Position numbers and translations under genes: made by a program
Shown here: positions 31,829 through 41,281 of the stretch, in pieces
Position numbering within the stretch: the first letter of the stretch is position 1
How the letters are laid out: each line of letters begins with the position of its first letter
From: Adiantum capillus-veneris
Lineage: Eukaryota > Streptophyta > Polypodiopsida > Polypodiales > Pteridaceae
Assembly (NCBI GenBank): GCA_014529385.2
Contig: CM043957.1
Span: 88,136,381 to 88,200,380 of the forward strand
Direction: 5' to 3'
DNA: 64,000 nucleotides
Notes under the pieces: model-generated
The model's input: the letters and a program-made list of their open reading frames with translations, nothing else
Databases searched by the model: none
Told to the model about the DNA's origin: nothing

Positions 31829-32204
31829 TCTCCCCTCCTTGAAAGAGAGTAATCGTCCGCGATTAGAGCATATCTGCAAAACAACTCAAGTTAGCTCAAA
31901 AATTCCGAGGGTCATTTCGAGGGACATTCAGTTTGCTCTTTTTGTTAAGGAGTTAGCTTCTCCTTTCGGCTCTTTTAATCAAGGAGTTAGCTTGTCCTTT
32001 CGTCCGGATCAGAACTCTTGATATTCCGGTGTAGTAAAATTAGCCATCACACCAGACCGTACTGATCTTCCACGGGTGTCTTGATGCACTAAATTTACAT
32101 ACTCAGGCAATCTCATCCAATTAGGAATATTCAGTAGTTGGCACATCACAACACAAATGCTTACATATGCATGTTACAAGACATAGAAACATAAAGCCGC
32201 TGAT

Positions 32205-32500
32205 GAACACTCCCCCCGCAAATAACCATCCAGGTCCAGGCCATGAGTTGTTCAACGACTTTCTCATCACTCCCGCAAATAACCTAAAAAGGTCCGGGCC
32301 ATGAGATAGAGGCCTTTTACAACCAAACGTCCCCCAGACCGCAGCCTACGCCGTTTTGAGGTGCTGAGAGTAACCACTACTCAGACTTCTTAATACTCCC
32401 CCCGTAAATAACCATGCAGGTCCGGGCCATGAGTAACAATACTTTTCAATCATTCAATACTCCCCCGCAAATAACCAGAAGGGTCCGGGCCACGAGTATG
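32205..32500 (-). repeat. Four imperfect repeats in the 3' internal region of D
   Basis: The units, about 38 bp each at 32209, 32269, 32394 and 32459, have the form ACTCCCCCGCAAATAACC then GGTCCGGGCCATGAG, with 4-6 variable bases between. Spacing is irregular (60-125 bp). They are non-coding, shortly before the polypurine tract. Confidence 0.7.
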
Positions 32501-32947
32501 AACAAGCATTCTCAAACATCATTTCTCACCCTCCACGCGGGAGTAAAATCACCAATCATTGAAACCAGTATTAAAACCAGAGTCAAACATTTCAAATCGG
32601 CACCAAGATAGGTTCAAAACAGATACCATCCATTTCAAACAAAGTTTCAAACAATACTTTCTCAAACAAAGTTCAAAAATATCTAACTATAAAACAACTA
32701 GAGAATTCATTCAGGGTTTTGTTCGGACAACCGAACTTTGAGGACGACTGGCTTGCCCTTATGCATCACGGTGATGGTTCGGTTCCGAACCTAGAGAGTC
32801 GCATCATTCTTGTCATGCCAAGGCATGCCTAATAGAACGTCACAATTGTCCAACTTCATGATGTGGAAATCTCTTTTCCATGATAATCTTGAATAGTCAT
32901 TGGAAGAGCACCAATGAGCGGTACCACTTTCTGAGTTTGCCCCATGG

Positions 32948-33545
32948 CTAGTTAGCTTCAATTTCTCCACCCTCTGCATCATAATCAAAGTGCATTTGCT
33001 TTAAGAATCCTCGATGGATGAAGTTCTCTGTAGCTCCGGGGTCAAAGAAAATAAGGGCTTTGAAGCCATTGACTTTGCCATATGCTCGACACAATTCATT
33101 TGTACTTTCAAGGCGTATGCCATAGATGTCAGGTAAGCTGTATGCCATAGATGTTTCGGTGGCAAGCATTTTCAAGTTGCCCCACTTTGCCAAAATCCGG
33201 ACTTCAAACATACAAGTCATGTAACTACGTGCAAAAACTGTCTTGAGAGCTTGCCAGGTCCTTGGAGCATGTGGTTGTGTCACGATTGAACTCCACCATT
33301 GCATAGCATTATCTTTAAGAAATCCCGCTGCTCGAGAAATCTTGGATTCTTCTGTATAGTTCCCTAAAGCATAGATGTTGTCGAATTGCTGTAGGAACTG
33401 CAATGCTTTCTTGCGATCTTTCACCCCTGAAAAAGTGAAAAATTTGACTGTCGTGCCACCATCTTTGAAATCTTTGGGTTGGTTAGGCGCATATCCCGAG
33501 TATGGATAATAAGGGTATCCATATGGGCTCCAACCATTGTAGCTT

Positions 33546-33577
<32 letters not shown>

Positions 33578-33784
33578 GGGCAATGGCGGTGGCAAAGGCA
33601 ATTGTATTGGATCGGGGTCAGATGGCTGTACCATATTCTTGAAAACTCCCTCGATCGGAACAGACGGATGAGAAGGTTGCTGGTTGGAAGCTCTTGTACT
33701 TTCGGATGCCGGAGGAGGAGGTACCACCTGGGGCATCAGAGGGGGTAACACGTAGTTCAAAAATTGTTGAAAACTTTGCAGCAT
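32948..33784 (-). CDS. Gag-protease protein of D, partial
   Basis: 278 residues are open: a proline-rich N-terminus with a poly-Pro run coded by GGT/GGC repeats (33545-33590); a YPYYPYSGY stretch; a gag core (VKFFTFSGVKDRKKALQF, AMQWWSSIVTQPHAP); then directly a retropepsin-like site, ALIFFDPGATENFIHRGF. The zinc knuckle expected between gag and protease is missing, suggesting an internal deletion near 33160. The pol domains that should follow are absent. Confidence 0.7.
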
Positions 33785-34393
33785 TGGAAGATTCTGTTAA
33801 GGATGCGGCGAAAGAATGTCGTGAAGTTCGTTGAGCAGAAGCTGCAAATATTCTGCTGAATCCATGAATTCTAAGTCTTGGGTTCTTTATGGCTTATGTC
33901 CTGTAAGACAGAGTGATGAAGACGGGAGCACGCCCGATGCGCGATGAAGTAAGGGTGGGAGTGGTTTGGTCCTTGGCTGAAAACGCTAGGTTTACTGCGG
34001 TGGAGGGTCTTGTTGAGAAGGTGCCTATTGAACAAGTTGTTCCTACTGCCTCTTCTGCCAGATAGTGCTAGCGTTGGGTTTTCTTATATACTTCCTTAGT
34101 TAATTTGCCCTACCCAATTCCCAACAAAAGTCACTTACAAATAATAAGTGAAAAATATCAAAAATAGGGAAAATAGGTCTATGCACTGTAAAAATGCTAC
34201 TGATGGGTTCTGACTGTAATCTGATGATCATGCTGTGTGCAACCAGAGGATATGTATCTACTCTAAGTGTCTGGACATGCACGGTCTGCGAATAGACTCA
34301 CAAAAGTGCCAGATCACTTCCTAATCTAACTGAACTGAACCCATGTCATGAAGTAGCTTGTCCACGTACATAGGGTTAGATGTGTATGTGACA

Positions 34394-35227
34394 TCCCCTC
34401 CTTTTCAAAGTGAGGTACTGGTACCGAACTGTATGGAGTCGAGGGAGATCGCCAACAGCGTCTGGAATCCTGGAAGGGACTCTTCGCCGGCCCACTCTGA
34501 TGCATGGGTCATGCGATACTTGAACTTCATAAAGGTCTACAACGCTTGCTTCTTTGGGTTGTGCCGAAAGCGACAAAGTCATCTGTGGCTCCTTCAATGC
34601 TTCAACTTCGTTGATAGTCACGCGTCTACCTTCTTCAAGAATCTCCGAGGATGAAAATTCCTCAAACCACTTTCAACTCAAAAACATGAACATACCCATT
34701 CCATGTAAAGTGACTGGAAAAATACTAGTCTTCTTTAAAGACTGTGTATGCAATGTAGATGAACAAAGAGACGGAGTGCCAAACCGTTCATCAAACATAC
34801 GCAACCAATGGATTCGAAACTTGTCATTCTGATTGAAATCAATCAACTATGGCAAAACACCATGGAAATGCCTATGCTTGATGCTCTTTCCTTCTTGTGC
34901 TCTTTCTGATATTGTGTCATGCCAAGGAAGAGACATGGAATGCGAATTCCTTGGGTGCAAACATTTCATCTTTTCATGTGTAATCCGCATACATCCGTGC
35001 TCATTTATGAGTGAATCGTGCTCATCGTACAATATGTCATGCCTATGAAAAGGGATCACATAAGGACGGTGACTAAAATACAGGAAAGCATCACGAATGA
35101 AACACTCGAACAATGCGTGCTGACTAATCTGTGGGGGTTCTTTGGACCTCGACTTGAGAGCCAAGATCGGTTCTTCGTGATTGATCGAATCTGCAATGAG
35201 GTTAGCTTCACTAGAAAAAAGTATCAA
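34394..35227 (-). pseudogene. ORFX and chromodomain remnant of A3
   Basis: ORFX (34847-35227) has QHALFECFIRDAFLYFSH, YVIPFHRHDILYDEHD and HSMSLPWHDTISERAQ. A stop at about 34845 and further changes end it early, but homology continues to FGTPSLCSSTLHTQ and EILEEGRRVTINEVEAL (34620). The chromodomain part (34400-34580) is frameshifted. Confidence 0.6.
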
Positions 35228-35492
35228 CTAAACCATCATCGTGTGGAACAATCAGATCTTTTTCTTGCAGATCATCATGCTTGTGAGTAATTACATCTTG
35301 ATCATGCAAATTATCATGCTCGTGAATAATCACATCTTGATCATGTAAATCATCATGCTTATCATTATCATTCAAATCATCATGCTCATCAATATCAGGC
35401 AATTCCTCATGCTTATCATCATGCAAATCCTGTGTGTCATGCTTTGGAGAAGACGAGACTGAGAGAGTCTCTTTTTCCCGAATCTCTTGCAT
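35211..35492 (-). CDS. His/Asp repeat segment of A3
   Basis: About seven units of the type (K/E)HDDLHDxD are readable, ending QEKDLIVPHDDGLVDTFF. They are coded by a diverged minisatellite with periods of about 27-30 bp (ATCATGCTTATCATTATC-like on the plus strand). The same segment is present in A1n and A2. Confidence 0.6.
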   Translation of the reverse strand: MQEIREKETLSVSSSPKHDTQDLHDDKHEELPDIDEHDDLNDNDKHDDLHDQDVIIHEHDNLHDQDVITHKHDDLQEKDLIVPHDDGLVDTFF

Positions 35493-35574
35493 CTGTGCCT
35501 ACACTTGAGAAAAGAGTCGCAACATCTCTTTAATGTGTTGGTCGCTCATCGCTTTTCTTGCTTTGTTCTCGTGA

Positions 35575-35940
35575 TCAAATTCTACTTCTTCTTTCTTCGC
35601 GCTCACGATCGAATTTGGCTTTTCTTACTTTGGCTTTCGAGCGTGCTTGCTCGCGCTCACGTGCTATGGCTGCCATTCTTTCTTTGCGTTCACGTCCTAT
35701 GGCTGCCATTCTTTCTTGGTACTTACGATCAATTTCTGCCATTCTTTCTGCTGTTCTTGCTTCGCGTTCTAACTTCCTATCCATCATCATCTTGTTGAAA
35801 GCCTCCATAGGAGTTAGTGCAATTCTTTGCGTAGATGGGAAAGGGTCAGAAAAATCTCTTGGTGGGGAAAATTCTTCTTCGCCGCTCCCATGCTCACCAC
35901 CTCCATGCGAAGTATCCATTCCGCTTTGGGTAATGACCAT
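35575..35940 (-). CDS. Gag-like N-terminal protein of A3
   Basis: Starts MVITQSGMDTSHGG; acidic N-terminus, then PMEAFNKMMMDRKLERE and repeated ERMAAI(G/A)RERKE units predicted to form a helix or coiled coil. It ends at a stop near 35578, just before the His/Asp repeat. The gag core is missing, as in A2. Confidence 0.6.
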   Translation of the reverse strand: MVITQSGMDTSHGGGEHGSGEEEFSPPRDFSDPFPSTQRIALTPMEAFNKMMMDRKLEREARTAERMAEIDRKYQERMAAIGRERKERMAAIAREREQARSKAKVRKAKFDREREERRSRI

Positions 35941-36391
35941 CCACTGAAGTCTTGTGTTCTTAAGTTCCCGAGGAACTTGGGTTCTTGTGGTTCTTGGTTC
36001 TTGAGGGTCTTGAGGCTCTTGAGTTCTTGAGGTTCTTGAAGTTCTTGAGGTTCTTCTTTCGCTTGCAATCCGTGTTAGAGAAGGATCTTCTCTTCACCTG
36101 AGTTCTTCTCTTTTCCGCGGGCGCATGCCTTGGCGGCCTTGCGTTCACACCAAGGTTGCTTTTTCCCACTTCACGTCGATTGGCCGGCCGCTAAGTGCAC
36201 GGTCCGCTCTCAATGAGTGAAAAGAGGCACAAGGGGAGGCTGGACAAACCCTTCTTTCTTGGGTTTCCTGTCACTCTTCAAAAACACGATTAGGAATCGA
36301 CACGCCCAAGAGGACTTGGGTTATGTGCGCCCGCAACAAGTAAAAAAAATTCTTGTGGTTCTTTCCTTGAGTGATGTAGAACACTGCCAAA

Positions 36392-36404
36392 GCTCTGATA
36401 CCAA
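36392..36404 (-). other. Primer binding site of A3 (Met-tRNA)
   Basis: The minus strand reads TTGGTATCAGAGC adjacent to the LTR. Confidence 0.85.
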
Positions 36405-37612
36405 TGTAAGGTGCAGCGGAAGTGAATGTTTGCTCAAGATGAGTGCTCCGAACTGTGCTCAAGGGTTCCTTTTTCTTACGGAAGGGAGAGCCTTCCGTTC
36501 CTTTAGTGAGAGAGTGCAATGGACACAAACAAAGTGGTGAATAGTGTGAATGAAGGTGCTGACATTGAGAGATAGAGAGAGAAGAATACGACACCAGAAT
36601 GTTGTCAAACCCTCCTCCGAAGGCCCCACTCTCTATGGCAAGAGCGGTTTACTATTGATTGCAGAAATCTCTACAATGCTTTGGACTTGCCGACGATGTC
36701 GACGATGATGAGGACGACGACGGGCTGAGATCTGAAACGCTAAGGGCTGAAATCTGCAAATCTTGTATCTGCTGAATTTTGACTTTATGTTAGTGACGAT
36801 GTCGATGACGACGATGCGACGACGACATGCTGAAAACGCAGATGCTGAAATCTGTGCTTTCCGGGCTGAAACTGCAAACTACGCTGGATCTGACTGTGCG
36901 GCGAGGATCTGTTGCGGGAAGGTGAGATCTGCGAGGTTTGGGGGTGCTACTGCGGAGTCTGAATGCTGAAAACTGAAAACGCTGAGTATACTGTGGCTCT
37001 GTCGCGAAGATCTGCAAAAACGCTAGGTCTCTTGCAGATGCAAAAACGCTAGGCTGATTTGGGATCCTGCTGCAAAACCGCTAAACCTTGCTGTGCAATC
37101 TGCTAACGCTAGGGCTGATCTGTCTTCTGTTGGTTTTGCTACCGCCGGTTTGGATCTGCAAAAGCAAAACGCTGGCTGATCTTTGGTCCTTGGTTGAAAA
37201 CGCTAGGTTTAGCGCCGGTGGGGGGTCTTGTTGAGAAGGTGCTTGTTGAACAAGTTGTCCGTGCTGCCTCTTCTGCCAGAAAGTGCTAGCATTGGGTTCT
37301 CTTATACACTTCAATGTTAATTTGCCCTACCCAGTGCCCAACAAAAGTCACTTAAAAATAACAAGTGAAAAATGTCAAAAATAGGGAAAATAGGTCTATG
37401 CACTGTAAAAATGCTACTGATGGGTTCTGACTGTAATCTGATGATCATGTTGTGTGCAACCAGAGGATATTCATCTACTCTAAGTGTCTAGACATGCATG
37501 GTCTGCGAACAGACTCACAAAAGTGCCAGATCACTTCCTAATCTAACTGAACTGAACCCATGTCATGAAGTAGCTTGTCCACGTACACTTAGGGTTAGAT
37601 GTGCACGTGACA
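36405..37612 (-). repeat. 5' LTR of A3 (1208 bp)
   Basis: It starts TGTAAGGTGCAGCGG (plus) and ends GATGTGCACGTGACA. The AGCGTTTT-type array is at about 36730-37210 and the CACTTA/TAAGTG inverted repeat near 37350. Confidence 0.88.
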
Positions 37613-37725
37613 AGTGGCTAATAAGTCCGGCGTCGGGGCCCGAAGATACCTCCTATAGCTCTGTCTGCACTTTTGTAGGACTGGTATGCTTTGAGAAAAG
37701 CACATGCCTGATGCTCTTATACCAC

Positions 37726-38384
37726 TATCACAAGACTGGCACCACGTGCCAATAGAAAAGAACAGATTGAACAGATTTTTAGCACTTCAATAACAACTGA
37801 ACTGAAAGAGAGAGACGACACGCGACACGAAGTGGCGGAATTCCGCCCCAGAGAGTATTGGTCCCAAACCTTGGCGCCCCTTTTTGTATTTCTTTATATT
37901 GCATCAACATAGTACAAGCCGGTACTCTAGACTTTGCACCTTCTCTAGGTTGCATGCCAGAGAATGAGCCCTAATCTCATATTTAAAGGCCCTTGGCCTG
38001 AAAAGCAGTTACAGTCAAAAGCCTTCAAAACTCAAAAGCTTTTGGTCCAAAAGCAATGCCAAAAAGTTGTCCGCGTAAATCACGGAATTCCGTACAACTG
38101 CCATGTCAGCAGCCAACACAAAATGCGGAAATCCGTACAGTGCCACGTCATCATGTCAACGGAAATTCTGGAGCGTCTGTATAGCTGCCACGTCATCAGC
38201 TTTTGCGTGGGTCTTGCTTTATTTTAATTCCTTTATGTCACTGGGGCCCCATCGGATGGGGTCCCCGTAGGTTGGTAGGACATCTTCTTCTGTTACTTGT
38301 TCTTCTTAGGGTTTAGGCCCCTCGGCCGGCTTCTGTAAGTTGGCTCCATTCATCAGGGCTTTGACACGTCAGCAGTTTGTGACA
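37726..38384 (-). repeat. 5' LTR of D (659 bp)
   Basis: This is the partner of 31189-31828. It starts TATCACAAGACTGGCACC and ends CAGCAGTTTGTGACA, with a primer site at its left. Confidence 0.88.
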
Positions 38385-38389
38385 CCTAC

Positions 38390-38611
38390 TTTCTCCCCTC
38401 ACTCCCTTGCTCCTAGCTTTTGTTGTATCACCGATCTTTTGTAACTTTGCATCACTGGTAGTTTTTCCCCTATGGTTTGTAATTATTGAATATCTCAGGG
38501 GTTTTTTCACTATCAGATCCATTATCCTTGTATGCCTACCGCTGATGTAATGCCTTCGGGCTTGTAATTTTGATTACATAATACAAAAGGGTACTAAGCC
38601 CCACTTCTTTT

Positions 38612-38680
<69 letters not shown>
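38390..38680 (+). mobile_element. Possible LINE 3' UTR ending in (AG)n
   Basis: AT-rich, UTR-like sequence (GTAATTTTGATTACATAATAC) leads into an AG array of about 64 bp (38617-38680). It continues 31188 across element D. Confidence 0.4.
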
Positions 38681-38683
<3 letters not shown>

Positions 38684-39617
38684 TTCCATGCTCATACAAA
38701 TCTGCATATACAAGTTCCCAAGGGGGCTCCACCATAGATGTGACAGAGAATTGCTACTGCCATTTGCTTTTGCACATGAGAACTCTGACTCGGCCTCAAC
38801 ATCGGCAACAACCCTCGAGAACAAAGCAAACTCCTGGCAACAGGGTGAATCTGGATAGAGAGGTTACATGCCTCAAGGCTGTCCAGTATGGGTGCCCTAG
38901 AGGATATGGAGATCTCTCCTCTCCTCGGCGTGCAACATAGATGCTGTGCCTCTGCAAGTGATTCCCCATGTGAGGGCTGCCCTGAGGAAAGAATGGCTGG
39001 GAGAATGTTTCCTAGGTCACATGGCTGAGAGAATGTTTCTCTAGAGCTGCTATCTGAGGGAGATAGGCTGTAAAAAAGGCTAGGGTGGGCTGCTTGCTGA
39101 AAACAGAAGGGTTGCCTTTCCTGTAGGCTGCCCACACCGCTGGCACCCTACAGGCTGAGCACAACATACTGCAGAACTCATCCCCTGCTCTCGCCTATAT
39201 AGGCTCATTGAATCTATCCGACCCACACTCCTAGCCCCCACGAATGGAGATAGGGCACAAAATAGGAGAAGAGTGAGAACAGGGCACTGGAGGTCCCTAG
39301 AGCCTAGGGGAATAAAATAGGACAAGGCTGGGACAAAATGTCCCAAGCCTGGAGGAGACTAATTGGCGCTGGACAAAGCCAACAGCCCATACATCGACAT
39401 AACCTGCCATGAGAAAACTACTTCACTCTGGCTGGGCATAGCCACAAAATAGCCTTCACTCCGTATCACGTGTCCCTAGGACCGACTAGATGAATTTGGA
39501 GAGATGCCTAACAAACACTGGCAATATGCATAAGTGAATGAATTACAACATGTTGTGTGTGTGTGTGTGGGGGGGGGGGGGTGTCCCCATATACGGTCCA
39601 CAGACATCTGCCCAACA
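38681..39617 (-). repeat. Possible LTR fragment (family G)
   Basis: On the minus strand TTTGAGGGGA at 39618-39627 is followed by TGTTGGGCAGATG, a polypurine tract plus LTR-start pattern. A TATATAGGCGAG promoter-like element lies about 410 bp downstream, near 39195. No second LTR or primer site is seen, and the end near the AG array is unclear. A poly(G) run of 13 sits at 39569-39581. Confidence 0.35.
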
Positions 39618-39927
39618 TCCCCTCAAATACCCCACGACCCAAAAATGTAGGGGCGCGCGGCTTGGGAAAAATATACCACATCAGCCATAAAATCAAATAA
39701 GGCCAAAAACTGCATAAGATTGAGACTCTGACCCCACAGAGACCTAAGAACAGGGACATGTTTTCGGTGTTGAAATGTTTCACGGGGACACAGGATCACC
39801 ATATGGGTTAAACATGGTGACTTTTAATGCTTGGAAGCTGCTTTTCGTAAAAAAAAATTGCAATCTTGTTGTACTATTTATGTTGAAATTATCAGTTTGA
39901 TGAATTGAGTTGTCCTTTTCTGTGCAG
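39618..39927 (+). other. Intron sequence upstream of the first visible UTP23 exon
   Basis: AT-rich sequence with a pyrimidine tract and acceptor CCTTTTCTGTGCAG. It contains no exon matching the missing UTP23 N-terminus. Confidence 0.55.
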
Positions 39928-41281
39928 ATGTGTTATTGCTGAGTTAAGAAAGTTAGGAGCAGATTTTTCTGGAACCTTGTCAGTTGCACGGAAACTTGAT
40001 GCTGCCAAGTATGCGATTTTGCTTTTTTGCTGAGCGTTTGGGCTACTGTCGAGTGTATTCATTTGTGAGCTTTGTGGTTTTTCCAGGTGTGATCATGAAC
40101 CTTTGAAATCGGCATCCGATTGTTTGGAAAGCTTGATTGCAGATGGCAATCTTGAGCACTTTTTCGTGGCTACTCAGGATGCTGAGCTCCGCATCAAATT
40201 AAGACAGGTGCTTTATGTGGAGCAATTCATCGAAGACAGTTACCTGTGTCTGCGGACTGCATGCTCAAAATCTTTATTGACATTTTTCTCTTTTATCAGG
40301 TTCCCTCCGTTGCTATTATATTGGCTCAAAATAATTTTCTAGTTCTTGAGCCACCTTCAGAAAAGCAGCAGTCCATTGCACATGCAAACGAAGCTCAAAA
40401 AACTCATGCTACCAAGCGAGAGTTTCAAATTATTGAGGCCCGAGAAAGGAAAAAGGAAGCACTACTGGCTGCCAAAAGTGGGGAGGGGGATACAGGAATT
40501 GCTACAAGGGATGAACCAAACAACAGTGCGTTGAACAACTTTAACACTTTCAAAACAAGAACTGACTATAGAAGAAAGAGCTCTTCAGCACAAGATCGCC
40601 CTCAGTTTAAGAAACATCGTGCCAAGGTCAGAACTTTTAGACATTTCTATTACTGTTAATTGAAATTTTGAGAACTTTGGAACAGCAGCTATAATCTCAT
40701 TTAGTTCTAAAGGGGAGCAAATTTAATGAGCTTGATTGAAGTTATTGTCATCGTGATGGTTAAGTGTCCTTGGCTTAAGGTGGAAGGCCTAAGCTATGGT
40801 AATTCAGGTCTGTTGGGGGGAAACATCTTACAAGACTCTTTCAAATCTAAAGCATAATAACCTGTAGCAAAATTTCCATTTCATTGCAAATTTCTGCTCA
40901 TAAGTCGATTTAGGTTTGTATGGGGTAAGTTCTTATTTCTTGAGCATAGAGCAGAGCAGGTAATGTGCTATGATAGAGTGCCTGAGGTGGAGTAGTGCTT
41001 CTTTACTATCATAAAGGTCTTAGGAGGATGATGGTCCTTGCTGTTTTTTGGCTTCCTTATTTGAAATGACATTGTTGTTGACAAAATTACCAAGGTCTCA
41101 GCAGAGACCATGCTTTTTATGAGCAAGCTTACTGCACACCATGTGCTTTTTGCCACCTCTTATTTTGCTTTTTGTTTGGGAGAAGATCAAAGGCGGTTCC
41201 AAATGTTAAAGAATGACTTTGATGCAGGGACCGAATCCACTGTCATGCAAAAAGAAGATAAGAAAAGGCAGCAAAAACTGA
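39928..41281 (+). CDS. UTP23: UTP23-like small-subunit processome protein, four 3' exons
   Basis: UTP23 is a nucleolar PIN-fold protein needed for early 18S rRNA processing. Exons: 39928-40008, 40087-40207, 40300-40626 and 41228-41281, all with GT...AG introns and consistent phases (2, 0, 0). They encode, in order, CVIAELRKLGADFSGTL; CDHEPLKSASDCLESLI; EHFFVATQDAELRIKLRQ, the conserved PIN core block; VPSVAIILAQNNFLVLEPPS; a charged helix; and the family C-terminal signature DRPQFKKHRAK continuing as GPNPLSCKKK, then stop. No stop or frameshift is seen, so the gene is probably functional. The N-terminal ~70 residues, including the first PIN-domain Asp region, are not in the window: the first exon here is preceded by an acceptor (TTTCTGTGCAG). 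Confidence 0.88.

Larger units (their letters stand above)
33965..37612 (-). mobile_element. Non-autonomous LTR element A3, nested in D
   Basis: AGTGG is duplicated at 33960-33964 and 37613-37617. The 5' LTR (36405-37612) is complete. The 3' LTR is only 33965-34393 and starts directly with internal LTR sequence (TTTGGTCCTTGG). Internal content matches A2: leader, gag-like N-terminus, His/Asp repeat, ORFX, chromodomain remnant. Confidence 0.88.
31189..38384 (-). mobile_element. LTR element D, gag-only, carrying nested A3
   Basis: LTRs are at 31189-31828 and 37726-38384, with a perfect CCTAC duplication at 31184-31188 and 38385-38389. The primer site (37712-37724, minus TGGTATAAGAGC) and polypurine tract (31829-31845, minus TTTCAAGGAGGGGAGA) are present. 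Internally there is a gag with protease remnant and a repeat region; no RT or integrase. Its leader holds A3. Confidence 0.9.

Noticed and set aside
32205-32500. CRISPR-like repeat-spacer array
   Set aside because: There are only four imperfect units with uneven spacing inside a plant retrotransposon, and no cas genes; this is eukaryotic DNA.
33479-33748. Trp/Arg-rich plus-strand ORF
   Set aside because: It is antisense to the poly-proline gag of element D.
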